From NCBI RefSeq assembly GCF_905397395.1, contig NZ_CAJPVH010000037.1:1-57798 (forward strand): DNA of 57,798 nt. Reading direction: 5' to 3'. This DNA is from Cupriavidus campinensis (lineage in GTDB: Bacteria; Pseudomonadota; Gammaproteobacteria; Burkholderiales; Burkholderiaceae). The notes under the pieces are model-generated. The model was not told the origin of the DNA. It was given only the letters and a program-made list of their open reading frames with translations, and searched no databases. Each line of letters begins with the position of its first letter. The first letter of the stretch is position 1. The position numbers were made by a program, and so were the translations under genes. Below, in pieces: positions 8,727 to 21,155 of this stretch.

Positions 8727-9677
8727 TCAGAACCAGATTCGCACGCCGGCAACGATTTGCTTGTCGGTGGTCCGCTCTCCGGCAGCACGCGCAAAATCCG
8801 CGGTATTGCCCAGCTTCTTGCCCCACACCACGCCTAGGTAGGGGGCGAACTGGCGACGGATCTCGTATCGCAGTCGCAAGCCAAGCTTGAACTCGGACAC
8901 GCCGCTGCCAATGCCTCGCGCCTCATCTGCCTTGCTATAGGCGTTCGCCTCGAACTCCGGCGTCAACAGCAGACGTTGGGTGAAGCGAATATCGTAGGTA
9001 GCCCGCACTCGGGCGGCAGCGCGTCCCGACGACCCCAGATAAGCCGTGGCTTCGATATCAAACCAATAAGGCGCCAGGCCTTGCACGCCAAAGGCGCCCC
9101 AGGTCCGCGGCGGCCCATTGCCGAAATCCTGGCGCACGCCCAGTTGCCAATCCCAGAACGGCGCAAAGGCGTGTCCCCACAGTGCCTCAGCTCTGGCATC
9201 CTCTGTGTTGCCATACAGACGCGTGCCTTCCGACTTGACCCATAACCGGTTCAGATCCCGTCCTACCCAGGCGAGCATGTCCCAGGCCAGTCCAGAGCCG
9301 CCGGGTGCCTTGACGTACTCGAGGCGATCGAATAGCACCTGATAGTAGATATCGTTATCGGCCATCGTATCCCCAGGCATGGGAATGCCTCGGTTCGGAT
9401 CTGCCATCGGCACCGGGGCCTCATTCACCTGGATGATCGCATTCGCGCCGCCGGGCACTGAGGCAGATTCTGTCGGACTGACTGCGGGATGGCTTGGCGC
9501 TGGCTTCCCGGCTGGAGCTGCGGTCTTTGGTGGCATCGGGGCATCGTGCGCCATGCCTGGCATCGGCGTATCGTGTGTCATACTTGGCATCGGCGCCATC
9601 GTCTGCGCCGCCACGCTGTGGCACTGCACGCTGGCCAAGAGAGCCAGGCTTGCGAGAAGGATGAGACGGTGGTTGGG
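8727..9677 (-). CDS. copB: CopB outer-membrane copper resistance protein (copy 2)
   Basis: 316 residues from a GTG at 9677, which has GGGAG seven bases upstream and begins a clear signal peptide ending SVAAQ; the ATG at 9719 overlapping the copA stop lacks a good site. A short Met/His/Pro arm (MAPMPSMTHDTPMPGMAHD) is followed by the beta-barrel domain with VLFDRLEY, AWVGRDLNRLWVKSEG and a C-terminal Phe (AGVRIWF). The Met-rich arm is much shorter than the repeat-expanded arm of the partial copB at the left edge. Located directly after copA copy 2. Confidence 0.93.
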   Translation of the reverse strand, partial: PNHRLILLASLALLASVQCHSVAAQTMAPMPSMTHDTPMPGMAHDAPMPPKTAAPAGKPAPSHPAVSPTESASVPGGANAIIQVNEAPVPMADPNRGIPMPGDTMADNDIYYQVLFDRLEYVKAPGGSGLAWDMLAWVGRDLNRLWVKSEGTRLYGNTEDARAEALWGHAFAPFWDWQLGVRQDFGNGPPRTWGAFGVQGLAPYWFDIEATAYLGSSGRAAARVRATYDIRFTQRLLLTPEFEANAYSKADEARGIGSGVSEFKLGLRLRYEIRRQFAPYLGVVWGKKLGNTADFARAAGERTTDKQIVAGVRIWF

Positions 9678-9715
9678 CACGTCAATCTCCCTGGCGTTGG
9701 CGAGGTTCAACCCGC

Positions 9716-11677
9716 TCATGCGACCACGACCTTGCGGAACATGCCGGCTTCCATGTGGTAAAGCAAGTGACAATGAAAGGCCCATTGTCCCGGCGCATCG
9801 GCCGTCACCAGGAAGCTGACTTGTTTGGACGGCTGGACGTTGATCGTGTGCTTTCTGACCAGCGCCTGGCCTTCGTGATTTTCCAGCTCGCTGAACATCC
9901 CGTGCAGGTGCATCGGGTGGTTCATCATGGTGTCGTTGATCAGCGTGATGCGCAGGCGCTCCCCGTAGTAGAGCCGGATCGGTTCGGCTTGGGAAAACTT
10001 CTTGCCGTCGAGGCCCCAGATGAAACGGCGCATATTGCCGGTCAAGTGCAGTTCCAACTCCCGGCTGGGCGGGCGCTTGTCGATCACCGGGCCGAGCGTT
10101 TTAAGGTCCGCGTAGGTCAACACTCGCCTGCCGTTGTTGCGCAGTCTTGGCCCCGGATCCGACAGCGAGCGGGAAGGGTTCATCGAGCGCATGTCGACCT
10201 GTGGCCCCATGCCAGGCATATTGCCCATCTTGCCCATGTCATGCCCCATCTCGCCACCGGTTTTCTGCATCCCCGGCTTCGCGTCGGACTTGCCGTGGTC
10301 CATGCCGGCCATTCCGGCATGGGCGTCCTTCGCTGGCCCGGACATGGTCGACATGTCATGCCCCCCCATGCCCCCCATGGCGCCCATGCCCGCCTCCGGC
10401 GTCATTGGTTGCATCGTGGGTGCGCCACCCATGGACTCCATCCCCATGCGATCCATGGCCATGGATGGTTTCTGATCCATCTTCATGGCCCCCATTTCCA
10501 TGCTGCCCATATCCATGTCCGCCATGTCGCCCATGCCCATATCGGCCATGGTGAGCCAGGTCTTCGGATCGAGCTTGGGCACGTCGGCTTCCATCCCGAC
10601 TTCCGGTGCAAGTGTCGCCCTGGCGTAGCCGCTGCGATCGATCGACTGAGCAAAGATGGTGTGCGCCTTATCGTCCGGCATCTGCACCACTACGTCGTAA
10701 GTCTCGGCGACGGCAATGCGGATTTCATCCACCGGTACCGGTTCGACATCCTGCCCATCAGCCGATACCACCGTCATCTTCACGCCGGGAATTCGGACGT
10801 CAAAGTTGCTGGTCGCCGAGCCGTTGATAAAGCGCAACCGCACGCGCTCCCCGGCTTTAGCGATCGCTGTCCAATTTTTATCTGCGGGCGTGCCGTTGAT
10901 CAGGTAGGTAAAAGTGGCTCCCGAAACATCGGCCAAATCGGTCGGATTCATTCGCATCTGGTTCCACATCGCGCGCTTAGCCAAGGCCTCGGACAGCCCC
11001 ATTTCGGACACATCTCGGGCAAAGTCGCCCACCGTCGGCATCTGAAAGTTATAGACGTCGCTCATCTTCTTGAGCTTCGCGAACACCATTTCCGGGTTTT
11101 CATCCGTCCATTCGCTGAGCATCACGACATAGTCGCGATCGACCTTGATCGGGTCTGGATGCATTGGCTCGATGACCAGCGGTCCGTACAAGCCGGTCTG
11201 CTCCTGAAAACGGGTATGCGCGTGGTACCAATAGGTGCCGGCTTGCCGCACTTGAAAGCGATACACGAACGTCTCGCCCGGCCCGATGCCGGGAAAGGAG
11301 ATACCGGGCACGCCGTCCATCTGAAACGGCAGCAAGATGCCGTGCCAGTGAATCGATGTTTGGGTATCGAGCAAGTTGGTCACGCGCAGCGTGACCTCGG
11401 TGCCTTGCTTCCAATGCAGAATCGGCGCGGGGATGGAGCCGTTCACACTGGTGGTAGGCCGGATACGGCCGGTAAACGACATGGGCGTCGCGCCAATGGC
11501 CAGGTCAAACGTGGTCCCTGTCAGCACGACCGGATAGCCTTGGCTCTTCAAGGCCCAAACGGCGCGTGGATACGCGCCCAGGCTCGCCAAGCCGCCTCCG
11601 GCGATCAGACTTCCCAGCAGTCGGCGGCGGCTCAGTGAGACGGGGCGAAGCATGGCATCGCTAGGGCGTTCGAACAC
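9716..11677 (-). CDS. copA: CopA multicopper oxidase (copy 2)
   Basis: 653 residues from a GTG at 11677 with AGGAG upstream; the longer frame to 11728 lacks a ribosome binding site. A twin-arginine signal (SRRRLLGSLIAGGG) is near the N terminus. Copper motifs are HWHG, WYHAHTRFQ, HPMHLHGMF and FHCHLLYHMEAGMF. A Met/Gly/Asp-rich insert at about residues 380-500 is longer than in copy 1. The two CopA copies diverge along their whole length, so they are paralogues or independently acquired, not a recent duplication. Confidence 0.95.
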   Translation of the reverse strand: MFERPSDAMLRPVSLSRRRLLGSLIAGGGLASLGAYPRAVWALKSQGYPVVLTGTTFDLAIGATPMSFTGRIRPTTSVNGSIPAPILHWKQGTEVTLRVTNLLDTQTSIHWHGILLPFQMDGVPGISFPGIGPGETFVYRFQVRQAGTYWYHAHTRFQEQTGLYGPLVIEPMHPDPIKVDRDYVVMLSEWTDENPEMVFAKLKKMSDVYNFQMPTVGDFARDVSEMGLSEALAKRAMWNQMRMNPTDLADVSGATFTYLINGTPADKNWTAIAKAGERVRLRFINGSATSNFDVRIPGVKMTVVSADGQDVEPVPVDEIRIAVAETYDVVVQMPDDKAHTIFAQSIDRSGYARATLAPEVGMEADVPKLDPKTWLTMADMGMGDMADMDMGSMEMGAMKMDQKPSMAMDRMGMESMGGAPTMQPMTPEAGMGAMGGMGGHDMSTMSGPAKDAHAGMAGMDHGKSDAKPGMQKTGGEMGHDMGKMGNMPGMGPQVDMRSMNPSRSLSDPGPRLRNNGRRVLTYADLKTLGPVIDKRPPSRELELHLTGNMRRFIWGLDGKKFSQAEPIRLYYGERLRITLINDTMMNHPMHLHGMFSELENHEGQALVRKHTINVQPSKQVSFLVTADAPGQWAFHCHLLYHMEAGMFRKVVVA

Positions 11678-11790
11678 GTTGTCTCCTCGCGCAATGGTGA
11701 AACGTCCACTTAGCATAGTGCGCGCCACGTCGAAGCAAAAGCTCCTTTAGCGTCATCAGCCTGGCCAAAACATGTGCTGTCACCGGTTTC

Positions 11791-11817
11791 GTCATCGTCG
11801 CGTAATGCTCCTGTAAG
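11791..11817 (+). promoter_or_regulatory. Candidate CopR box between copA2 and the Csp gene
   Basis: GTCAT (11791), GTAAT (11802) and GTAAG (11813) at 11-bp spacing, about 100 bp before the Csp start and 114 bp before the copA2 start. The same order of half-sites occurs at 7029-7055. Confidence 0.5.
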
Positions 11818-11918
11818 GCAGTCGCTCCCATGCTGTCGTCTGCTTCCTGTGGCGCGCGAATTGCTCTCAATTTGGCGGCGTCTCGCAACGCTGGTCGAAT
11901 TTCTTTAGGAGCTTTGCC

Positions 11919-12245
11919 ATGCCACATGAAAACTATCTATCTTGTATTGAAGCCTGTCACGCCTGCACAGTCGCCTGTCATCACTGTGCTGCGTCTTGTC
12001 TGCGTGAGCCAGAGGTTGAGGCCATGAAACGCTGCATCGCACTCGACCTGGACTGTGCCGAAACATGTGCCTATGCCGCGGCGATGATGGCGCGCGACAG
12101 CCAGTACGCGCGCGCGATATGCGCGCTGTGCGCGAAGGTCTGTGAAGAGTGTGGGACGGAGTGCGCCAAGCACGAAGCGCAGCATTGCCAAGAGTGCGCA
12201 CGTGCCTGTCAGGAGTGCGCGCAGGTCTGTCGCGCCATGGCGTAG
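11919..12245 (+). CDS. Cytosolic four-helix-bundle copper storage protein (Csp-like)
   Basis: 108 residues with 19 Cys, arranged mostly as CxxxC and CxxC along predicted helices (for example CIEACHACTVACHHCAASC). This is the Csp/DUF326 pattern, in which Cys residues line the inside of a four-helix bundle and hold many Cu(I) ions. No signal peptide is present, so it resembles the cytosolic Csp3 type. AGGAG precedes the ATG. The position beside copAB and a CopR-like box supports a role in buffering cytosolic Cu(I). Confidence 0.88.
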   Translation: MPHENYLSCIEACHACTVACHHCAASCLREPEVEAMKRCIALDLDCAETCAYAAAMMARDSQYARAICALCAKVCEECGTECAKHEAQHCQECARACQECAQVCRAMA

Positions 12246-12442
12246 ATCCAGGTAGCCCAACGACTCGATCTTGGACGGCAACGCGCGGCTCGGGTGGTGA
12301 AGCCATGGCACGCCGCGAACTTGAGCCGTGTAACGGCAGGCATAGCGCGTTGTAGTTCTTTCCCGCGCTAGCGCCAGATGTAAGCCAGGATCCCGACCTC
12401 GGCAACGCGTGTTGCCAGCGTGGCGAGGGTCAAGGAGACGGA

Positions 12443-14257
12443 GTGTTCACCAACCCCAGGTATCCGCCCATTGCCGACTATGCCGTCATTGGCAACACGC
12501 ATAGCGTGGCGTTGGTGAGCACGTCGGGATCCATCGACTGGTGCTGTATGCCGCACTTTGACGCCGGCGCCGTATTTTGCAGATTGCTCGATGCTAACCG
12601 AGGAGGCTACTTTCAAATCCGGCCGACGGGTCGTGCGATCAGTTCGCGCTATTACCGGGTCCCAGGGGGCGTACTGGAAACCATGTTTGAAGCCAGCGGC
12701 GGGATCCTTCGCCTGACCGACTTCATGCATAGCGAGCGTCTCGCACGCAGTCGGCTGGACCATGACTCACCCGAGTGCCATCGGCTGTTGCGGCGCATTG
12801 AGGCGACCGTTGGCGAGGTGAGGGTGGAACTAGTGTTCAGTCCGAGCTTTGACTATGCGCGCAAGCCCCACCAATGGGAAGTCGGTTCGCATGGCGTGAC
12901 CGCTGTATGCGAACACCAACGTCTCAGCCTGGTATGTTCGCCGCCGCTGCCGCTGGCGACCGAAGCGCACCGCGCCAAAGGCGTGGCCATCGTGCGGCCC
13001 GGCGCGCCGCTGTGGGCGATTGCGTCCTTCCAACAAGACGGGCCGGACCGGCCTGTGCACGACCCCCAGGCGGTCCTTGATGAGACCCTACGACATTGGG
13101 GCGAGTGGCAGCAGCAATGCACCTATCGCGGTCCCTTCGAACGAGAAGTGCGCACCAGCGCCTGTGTTCTCAAGTTGCTGACGTTTGGCCCGACCGGAGC
13201 ACTGGTGGCGGCGCCAACCACCTCGCTGCCGGAGTGGATCGGTAGCAGCCGCAATTGGGACTATCGGTTTTGTTGGCTGCGCGACTCGGCCATGGTGCTG
13301 CGCGCGTTGATGGCGCTGGGCCATCACGAGGCCGCAATGGACTTCTTTCGTTGGATCGAGCGATTTTGCGATCTCAAACGACTGCAGATCATGTACCGGA
13401 TCGATGGCAGCCCGAACCTGCCTGAGCAGGAGCTTCGCCATCTTGACGGGTACCGTGCGTCCCGTCCGGTGCGTATCGGCAATGCGGCGGCGGAACAGGT
13501 GCAACTGGATGTCTATGGGCATGTCCTCGACGCGGCCTGGGTGTGCCAACAGGGCATGCCAATGACACTGTCCGCCCCAATGCGGCGCGTGCTCGCCCGG
13601 CTAGCCGACGCCGCCGCGGCGCGCTGGCGTGAGCCGGACCAAGGATTCTGGGAAACGCGCGGGGTGCCCCAGCATTTCGTATCATCCAAGCTGATGTGCT
13701 GGGTCGCGTTGGACCGTGCCATTGCGCTGGCACAGGCTGGGCAACTCGACGGAAACGTTGCTGTCTGGAAGCTCGAACGGGACGCGCTGCGTCGCGTCAT
13801 CGAGGGGCAGGGGTTTCACCACGGGACTGGCGCGTTCACGCAAAGTTTCGGATCGCCAGCTTTGGATGCGAGCGCGCTACTGATCCCGCTGACCGGCTTT
13901 CTCCCCCCAACTGACGCGCGCGTGAAAGCAACCGTGGCCCGCATTCAGCGGGATCTCACCAAGGATTCGCTGGTCTATCGGTACCGCATCCACGATGGCG
14001 TGCCAGGAGAAGAGGCGACCCTCGCCATCTGCAGCTTCTGGCTGGTACAAGTCCTGGCCCGACAAGGCCGGGCCAAGGAGGCGATCAAACTCTTTCGGCA
14101 CATCTGCTCGTTTGCCAGCGATCTCGGCTTATTCGCGGAAGAGATCGACCCGGATAGCAAGGCGCTGCTGGGCAACTATCCGCAAGGCTATACCCATCTG
14201 GCACTGATCCAGGCTGCGCTGGACATTCAGCAAGCGCAGCAACGCGGGGAGGCCTGA
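12443..14257 (+). CDS. Glycoside hydrolase family 15 protein (glucoamylase/trehalase-like)
   Basis: 604 residues from a GTG with AAGGAGACG upstream. It opens YPPIADYAVIGNTHSVALVS with GSIDWCCMPHFD, the typical N-terminal domain. The catalytic (alpha/alpha)6 part shows SRNWDYRFCWLRDSAM, GNAAAEQVQLDVYGHVLDA and LFAEEIDPDSKALLGNYPQGYTH-type motifs, including the usual Glu-Glu pair. Family members hydrolyse alpha-glucans or trehalose; the substrate here is unknown. It has no signal peptide. The next gene starts directly after its stop, so the three genes to 17965 form an operon. Confidence 0.9.
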   Translation: MFTNPRYPPIADYAVIGNTHSVALVSTSGSIDWCCMPHFDAGAVFCRLLDANRGGYFQIRPTGRAISSRYYRVPGGVLETMFEASGGILRLTDFMHSERLARSRLDHDSPECHRLLRRIEATVGEVRVELVFSPSFDYARKPHQWEVGSHGVTAVCEHQRLSLVCSPPLPLATEAHRAKGVAIVRPGAPLWAIASFQQDGPDRPVHDPQAVLDETLRHWGEWQQQCTYRGPFEREVRTSACVLKLLTFGPTGALVAAPTTSLPEWIGSSRNWDYRFCWLRDSAMVLRALMALGHHEAAMDFFRWIERFCDLKRLQIMYRIDGSPNLPEQELRHLDGYRASRPVRIGNAAAEQVQLDVYGHVLDAAWVCQQGMPMTLSAPMRRVLARLADAAAARWREPDQGFWETRGVPQHFVSSKLMCWVALDRAIALAQAGQLDGNVAVWKLERDALRRVIEGQGFHHGTGAFTQSFGSPALDASALLIPLTGFLPPTDARVKATVARIQRDLTKDSLVYRYRIHDGVPGEEATLAICSFWLVQVLARQGRAKEAIKLFRHICSFASDLGLFAEEIDPDSKALLGNYPQGYTHLALIQAALDIQQAQQRGEA

Positions 14258-15253
14258 ATGCATCCGCCCAACGTTGTTGTCGTCACCGGTGGCACCGCAG
14301 GCGTGGGGCTCGCTGCCGTGCGGGCCTTTGCGCAGCGCGGGGACTGGATCGCAATCCTGGCAAGAGAGCCGGATCGCCTGGCCCGGGTCTGTAGCGAATT
14401 GCGCGACCTGGGGATCCTGGCGCTGGGCATCCCCGTCGATGTCGCCGATGCCCAGCAGGTGGAGGCAGCAGCGTCGCGCATTGAGCTCGAACTGGGACTG
14501 ATCACGATTTGGGTGAACAATGTCTCGACGACCGTGTTTGCGCCGGTCGCCGAAACAACGGCGGCCGAGTATCGCCGCGTCACGGAAGTGGTCTATCTGG
14601 GCGCGGTGCATGGCACGTTGGCCGCGCTGAAACGCATGTCGGCGCGCAATCATGGCTGTATTGTGCAGACCGGCTCGGCGCTGGCCTATCGGTCCATCCC
14701 GCTACAGTCAGCATACTGTGGGGCGAAGGCGGCGATCCGTGGCTTTACCGATTCCCTGCGTTCGGAACTCGTTCACGATCATTCGTCGGTGAGACTGACG
14801 ATGGTGCATTTATCGGCGTTCAATACGCCGCAATTCGATTGGTGCCGCAGCAAGTTGCCACGCCGTGCCCAACCAGTGCCGCCAATATTCCAGCCGGAAA
14901 TCGCCGGCGAGGCCATTGTCTGGGCAGCCACGCACGGCCCTCGCGAGGTATGGGTGGGCTGGCCAGCCGCCAAAACCATTCTGTCCAGTCGATTTTTCCC
15001 AGGCCTGGGTGATCGTGTGGCGGCCAGACAGGCCTATGAGGCACAGCAGACCCAGGAACCCGCCCACCCCGATCGGGCCGATAACCTGTTTGTACCGGTC
15101 GTGGGCTTGTTTGCAGCACATGGCCGCTTTGACAATCAAGCGAAGTCAACCAGTGCGCAGTGGTGGATCTGCGTGCATCGCTGGCAAGTGTCCGCAGCGA
15201 TCGGTGTGGCCGCCGTGGCTGGCCTGCTCGGTCTCTTCATGATAGTCAGATAA
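14258..15253 (+). CDS. SDR-family oxidoreductase with C-terminal membrane anchor
   Basis: 331 residues. The Rossmann fold begins VVTGGTAGVGLAAVRAFA, with the catalytic Tyr-Lys in SAYCGAKAAIRGF and Ser in QTGSALAYRS. After the catalytic domain a linker leads to a C-terminal hydrophobic helix (VSAAIGVAAVAGLLGLFMIV) that probably anchors it to the inner membrane. Its ATG follows the GH15 stop with no gap. Substrate unknown; NAD(P)-dependent. Confidence 0.9.
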   Translation: MHPPNVVVVTGGTAGVGLAAVRAFAQRGDWIAILAREPDRLARVCSELRDLGILALGIPVDVADAQQVEAAASRIELELGLITIWVNNVSTTVFAPVAETTAAEYRRVTEVVYLGAVHGTLAALKRMSARNHGCIVQTGSALAYRSIPLQSAYCGAKAAIRGFTDSLRSELVHDHSSVRLTMVHLSAFNTPQFDWCRSKLPRRAQPVPPIFQPEIAGEAIVWAATHGPREVWVGWPAAKTILSSRFFPGLGDRVAARQAYEAQQTQEPAHPDRADNLFVPVVGLFAAHGRFDNQAKSTSAQWWICVHRWQVSAAIGVAAVAGLLGLFMIVR

Positions 15254-15274
15254 CACCCCGGCAAGGAGTCGGCG

Positions 15275-17965
<2,691 letters not shown>

Positions 17966-18169
17966 CCATCATTAACCTCTCCCGCCTTGACATCCTGATT
18001 GCGTCGCTTCAGGCAAACGCCGCCTTGCAACGTCGCCGACTTGTGCGCAGTCGGCCAGCAGCAGCGAAGGACGGCCGGGCGCAAAACTTGCTGGAAGTAC
18101 AACTCGCAGCGCTCACCGCCCTACGGGCGATACGCTTTAATCTAGTAGAGTCGGCACCAGCGCCACGCA
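17966..18169. other. Junction between the SPW/VKOR operon and a Tn3 remnant
   Basis: About 200 bp without a recognisable gene. An open frame from 17947 continues into the transposase in another frame and is probably a shadow. A TAG at 18146 closes the transposase frame upstream, so the break that removed the transposase N terminus lies here. No 38-bp Tn3-type inverted repeat was recognised. Confidence 0.5.
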
Positions 18170-19966
18170 ATGTTGATGGCGCCGCAATATTTGATCAGGC
18201 CGCACGGCGGCAGTCTGGCTGCCATCGATACGATCCGGACGATGAACGTCAACGATGTGCGCAAAGTCCCGGCCGACGCGCCGACCTCCTTCATCAAGAA
18301 GCGCTGGGAGCCACTGGTACGCACCAAGAACGGCATCGATCGTCGCTACTATGAGCTGTGCGCGCTGTCCGAACTCAGAAACCGCCTGCGCTCCGGCGAC
18401 ATCTGGGTCCAGGGCTCGCGCCAGTTCAAGGATTTCGATGAGTACCTGCTGCCCGCCGAGAAATTCGTCGCACTCAGACAGAGCCGCTTGCTGCCCCTGC
18501 CCATCGCCACCGATTGCGAGCGCTACTTGAGCGAGCGGCGCGGGCTGCTTGAACTGAAGCTGGCCACCGCCAACCGGTTGGCCGCCGCCAACAAGCTGCC
18601 GGACGCGATCATCACTCAGTCGGGCCTGAAGATCTCGCCGCTCGATGCGGCCGTCCCGATGGAAGCGCAGACCCTGATCGATCAGACCGCGCTCATGCTG
18701 CCGCGCGTCAAGATTACGGAACTGCTGATGGAAGTCGACGGCTGGACCGGCTTTACCCGGCATTTCACGCACCTGAAGACCAGTGAGCCTGCCGCCGACA
18801 AGACGCTGCTGCTCACGACCATTCTTGCCGACGCCATTAACCTCGGGCTAACGAAGATGGCGGAATCCTGCCCGGGCACCAGTTACGCCAAGCTCTCCTG
18901 GCTGCAGGCCTGGCATATTCGGGACGAGACCTATGCTCAGGGCCTGGCGGATCTGGTCAACGCGCAGTCCGCCCATGCGTTCGCTGCCCATTGGGGCGAT
19001 GGCAGCACCTCATCGTCGGATGGCCAGCGATTCAAGGCGGGCGGCCGTGCCGAAAGCACCGGCCACGTCAACCCAAAGTATGGCTCGGAGCCCGGCCGGA
19101 TGATCTACACGCACATCTCGGATCAGTACGCGCCGTATCACTCCAAGCTGGTGAACGTCGGCGTCCGTGACTCCACCTATGTGCTCGACGGCCTGCTGTA
19201 CCACGAGTCGGACCTGCGGGTCCAGGAGCACTACACGGACACCAACGGCTTCACGGACCACGTCTTCGCCCTGATGCATCTGCTCGGGTTCCGGTTCTCC
19301 CCGCGCATTCGCGACCTCGCGGACTCAAGGCTGTACATCCCCGGCAATCCTGACGACTATCCGGCATTGGCCCCTATGATCGGCGGCGCGTACAAAGAGA
19401 GACTGATTCGCACGCACTGGGACGAGGTGCTGCGCCTCGCGACGTCGATCCGGCAGGGCACGGTCACCGCCTCGCTGATGCTGCGCAAGCTCGGCAGCTA
19501 CCCGCGACAGAACGGACTGGCGGTCGCCCTCCGCGAGCTCGGCCGCATCGAGCGGACGATATTCACCTTGGACTGGCTGCAGGACCTGGAACTGCGTCGG
19601 CGCTCCCATGCGGGGCTCAACAAGGGGGAAGCGCGCAACGCCTTGGCACGGTCCGTGTTCTTCTACCGGCTTGGCGAGATCCGCGATCGCAACTTCGAAC
19701 AGCAGCGCTACCGTGCCAGCGGACTGAACCTGGTCACCGCGGCCATCGTCCTGTGGAACACGGTCTACCTTGAACGTGCCGTGCAGGCGCTGGTGGAGCG
19801 CGGCATGCCCATCGATCCGTCCCTGTTTTCGTACCTGTCGCCGCTCGGCTGGGAACACATCAACCTGACCGGCGACTACGTGTGGCGTCAGAGCCAAAAG
19901 CTCCAAGATGGAAAATTCCGCCCGCTGCGATCGCTTCCGGAGGTGCGTTGGCCTAGCGCTGCCTGA
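18170..19966 (+). pseudogene. tnpA: Tn3-family transposase TnpA, 5'-truncated
   Basis: 598 residues match the C-terminal 60 percent of a Tn3-family transposase (usual length near 980-1000). The catalytic residues remain: first Asp in [11 protein letters not shown], second in [13 protein letters not shown], and Glu in [17 protein letters not shown]. The sequence [30 protein letters not shown] is typical of the family. The N-terminal DNA-binding domain is gone, so it should not bind ends. It is a different family member from the second TnpA at 24044. Confidence 0.9.
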
Positions 19967-20312
19967 ACCCGCAATTCACCGGCGTTACGACTTCACGACC
20001 GTTCTCGGGCAGGGCCAACACCGGCATGGCACTTACACGGCGCCACATTGTCGTATCCAACCACTGGGCCGCCCCTCGTTGGCCAAGCCGAGGGCGTCGT
20101 AGAGGAATGTACGACTGGATCTTACAGCACAAGCGCGCCTTGCAAGCGCTGCGCCCGCTGGTGCCGCTTTGTCCCCCCGACGATGTCTGACTCGACTAGG
20201 TCGCTTGCCCCTCGATACGGGGCATATGAGGCTGGCTGCGCCGAAGCCGTACAAAAGAAGCCGGAACGAACTGGGGCAGCGTAGCCCGCGTCCACTACGT
20301 CCTTTGGCGCAC
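19967..20312. other. Gene-poor stretch between TnpA remnant and merR
   Basis: No supported gene. A small hairpin (TGCCCC/GGGGCA, about 20204-20221) could terminate merR transcription. Frames at 20048 and 20169 lack ribosome binding sites and family resemblance. No Tn3 inverted repeat was recognised here. Confidence 0.4.
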
Positions 20313-20720
20313 TTATCCCGCTTGCAGCGCTGCGATCAGCGGGCAGGATACGTTACCCTGGCTGGCATGACAGGCGCCCACCAGTTCGGACAGCACGGCC
20401 TCCATGCGTCTCAGGTCGGCCAGCTTTGCGCGCACGTCATTGAGCTTGCGCTCGGCTAGGCTGCTCGCTTCCTCGCAATGGGTGCCGTCCTCCAGGCGAA
20501 GCAGTTCACCGATTTCTTCCAGACTGAATCCCAGCCGCTGCGCCGATTTCATGAAGCGCACCCGGACCACATCCGTTTCGCCATAGCGACGAATCCCGCC
20601 GGCGGGCTTATCTGGCTCTGGCAGCAGCCCCTTGCGCTGGTAGAACCGGATCGTTTCCACGTTGACACCAGCCGCCTTGGCGAAGGCGCCGATGGTCAGG
20701 CTCTCCAATCCGCTCCGCAT
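20313..20720 (-). CDS. merR: MerR mercury-responsive regulator
   Basis: 135 residues from the ATG at 20720. An N-terminal MerR helix-turn-helix ([25 protein letters not shown]) is followed by the dimerisation helix. The three Hg(II)-binding Cys are exactly at 82, 117 and 126, as in classical MerR. It is divergent from merTPCA and represses or activates that operon from the shared operator at 20726-20756. Confidence 0.96.
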   Translation of the reverse strand: MRSGLESLTIGAFAKAAGVNVETIRFYQRKGLLPEPDKPAGGIRRYGETDVVRVRFMKSAQRLGFSLEEIGELLRLEDGTHCEEASSLAERKLNDVRAKLADLRRMEAVLSELVGACHASQGNVSCPLIAALQAG

Positions 20721-20725
20721 ATCGC

Positions 20726-20756
20726 TTGACTCCGTACATAAGTACGGAAGTAAGGT
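20726..20756 (+). promoter_or_regulatory. merT promoter and MerR operator
   Basis: -35 TTGACT (20726-20731) and -10 TAAGGT (20751-20756) are separated by 19 bp. The spacer holds the dyad TCCGTAC-N4-GTACGGA. This is the canonical mer operator, where the overlong spacer is untwisted by Hg-MerR. Confidence 0.97.
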
Positions 20757-20791
20757 TACGCTATCCCTACCTACTAAGAAAGGAAAAACGC

Positions 20792-21142
20792 ATGTCACGA
20801 CTGCAAGCCGGGCGCCGTGCGCTCTTTGCCGGTGGCATCGCCGCAATCCTCGCCTCCACCTGCTGCTTGGGGCCGCTGCTCCTGATCGCGCTCGGTTTCA
20901 GCGGGGCCTGGATCGGGAATTTAACGGCGCTGGAGCCATATCGGCCGCTGTTTCTCGGCACCGCAGTGCTGGCTCTGTTCGTCGCCTGGCGGCGCGTTTT
21001 ACGCCCGGCGCAAGTCTGCAAGCCGGGCGAGGCCTGCGCTATCCCGCGGGTACGCGCCACCTACAAGCTCATTTTCTGGGTCGTCGCCCTGCTGGTTCTG
21101 GTTGCGCTCGGCTTTCCCTACGTGATGCCATGGTTCTACTGA
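20792..21142 (+). CDS. merT: MerT mercuric ion transporter
   Basis: 116 residues, three membrane helices. The vicinal Cys pair in the first helix ([10 protein letters not shown]) and the cytoplasmic pair in VCKPGEAC match the MerT Hg(II) relay. The start at 20792 follows AAGAAAGGAA; longer upstream frames overlap the promoter. First gene of the operon merTPCA. Confidence 0.96.
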   Translation: MSRLQAGRRALFAGGIAAILASTCCLGPLLLIALGFSGAWIGNLTALEPYRPLFLGTAVLALFVAWRRVLRPAQVCKPGEACAIPRVRATYKLIFWVVALLVLVALGFPYVMPWFY

Positions 21143-21155
21143 TCAGGAGTTCGCC

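Noticed and set aside
9755..11638. 627-codon plus-strand frame
   Set aside because: Antisense shadow of copA copy 2, same reasons.
11661..11927. 88-codon minus-strand frame upstream of copA2
   Set aside because: Overlaps the copA2 start and the Csp start; no ribosome binding site or family seen.
20150..20300. Tn3 inverted repeat near merR
   Set aside because: No GGGG-type 38-bp end could be matched to any other place in the window.
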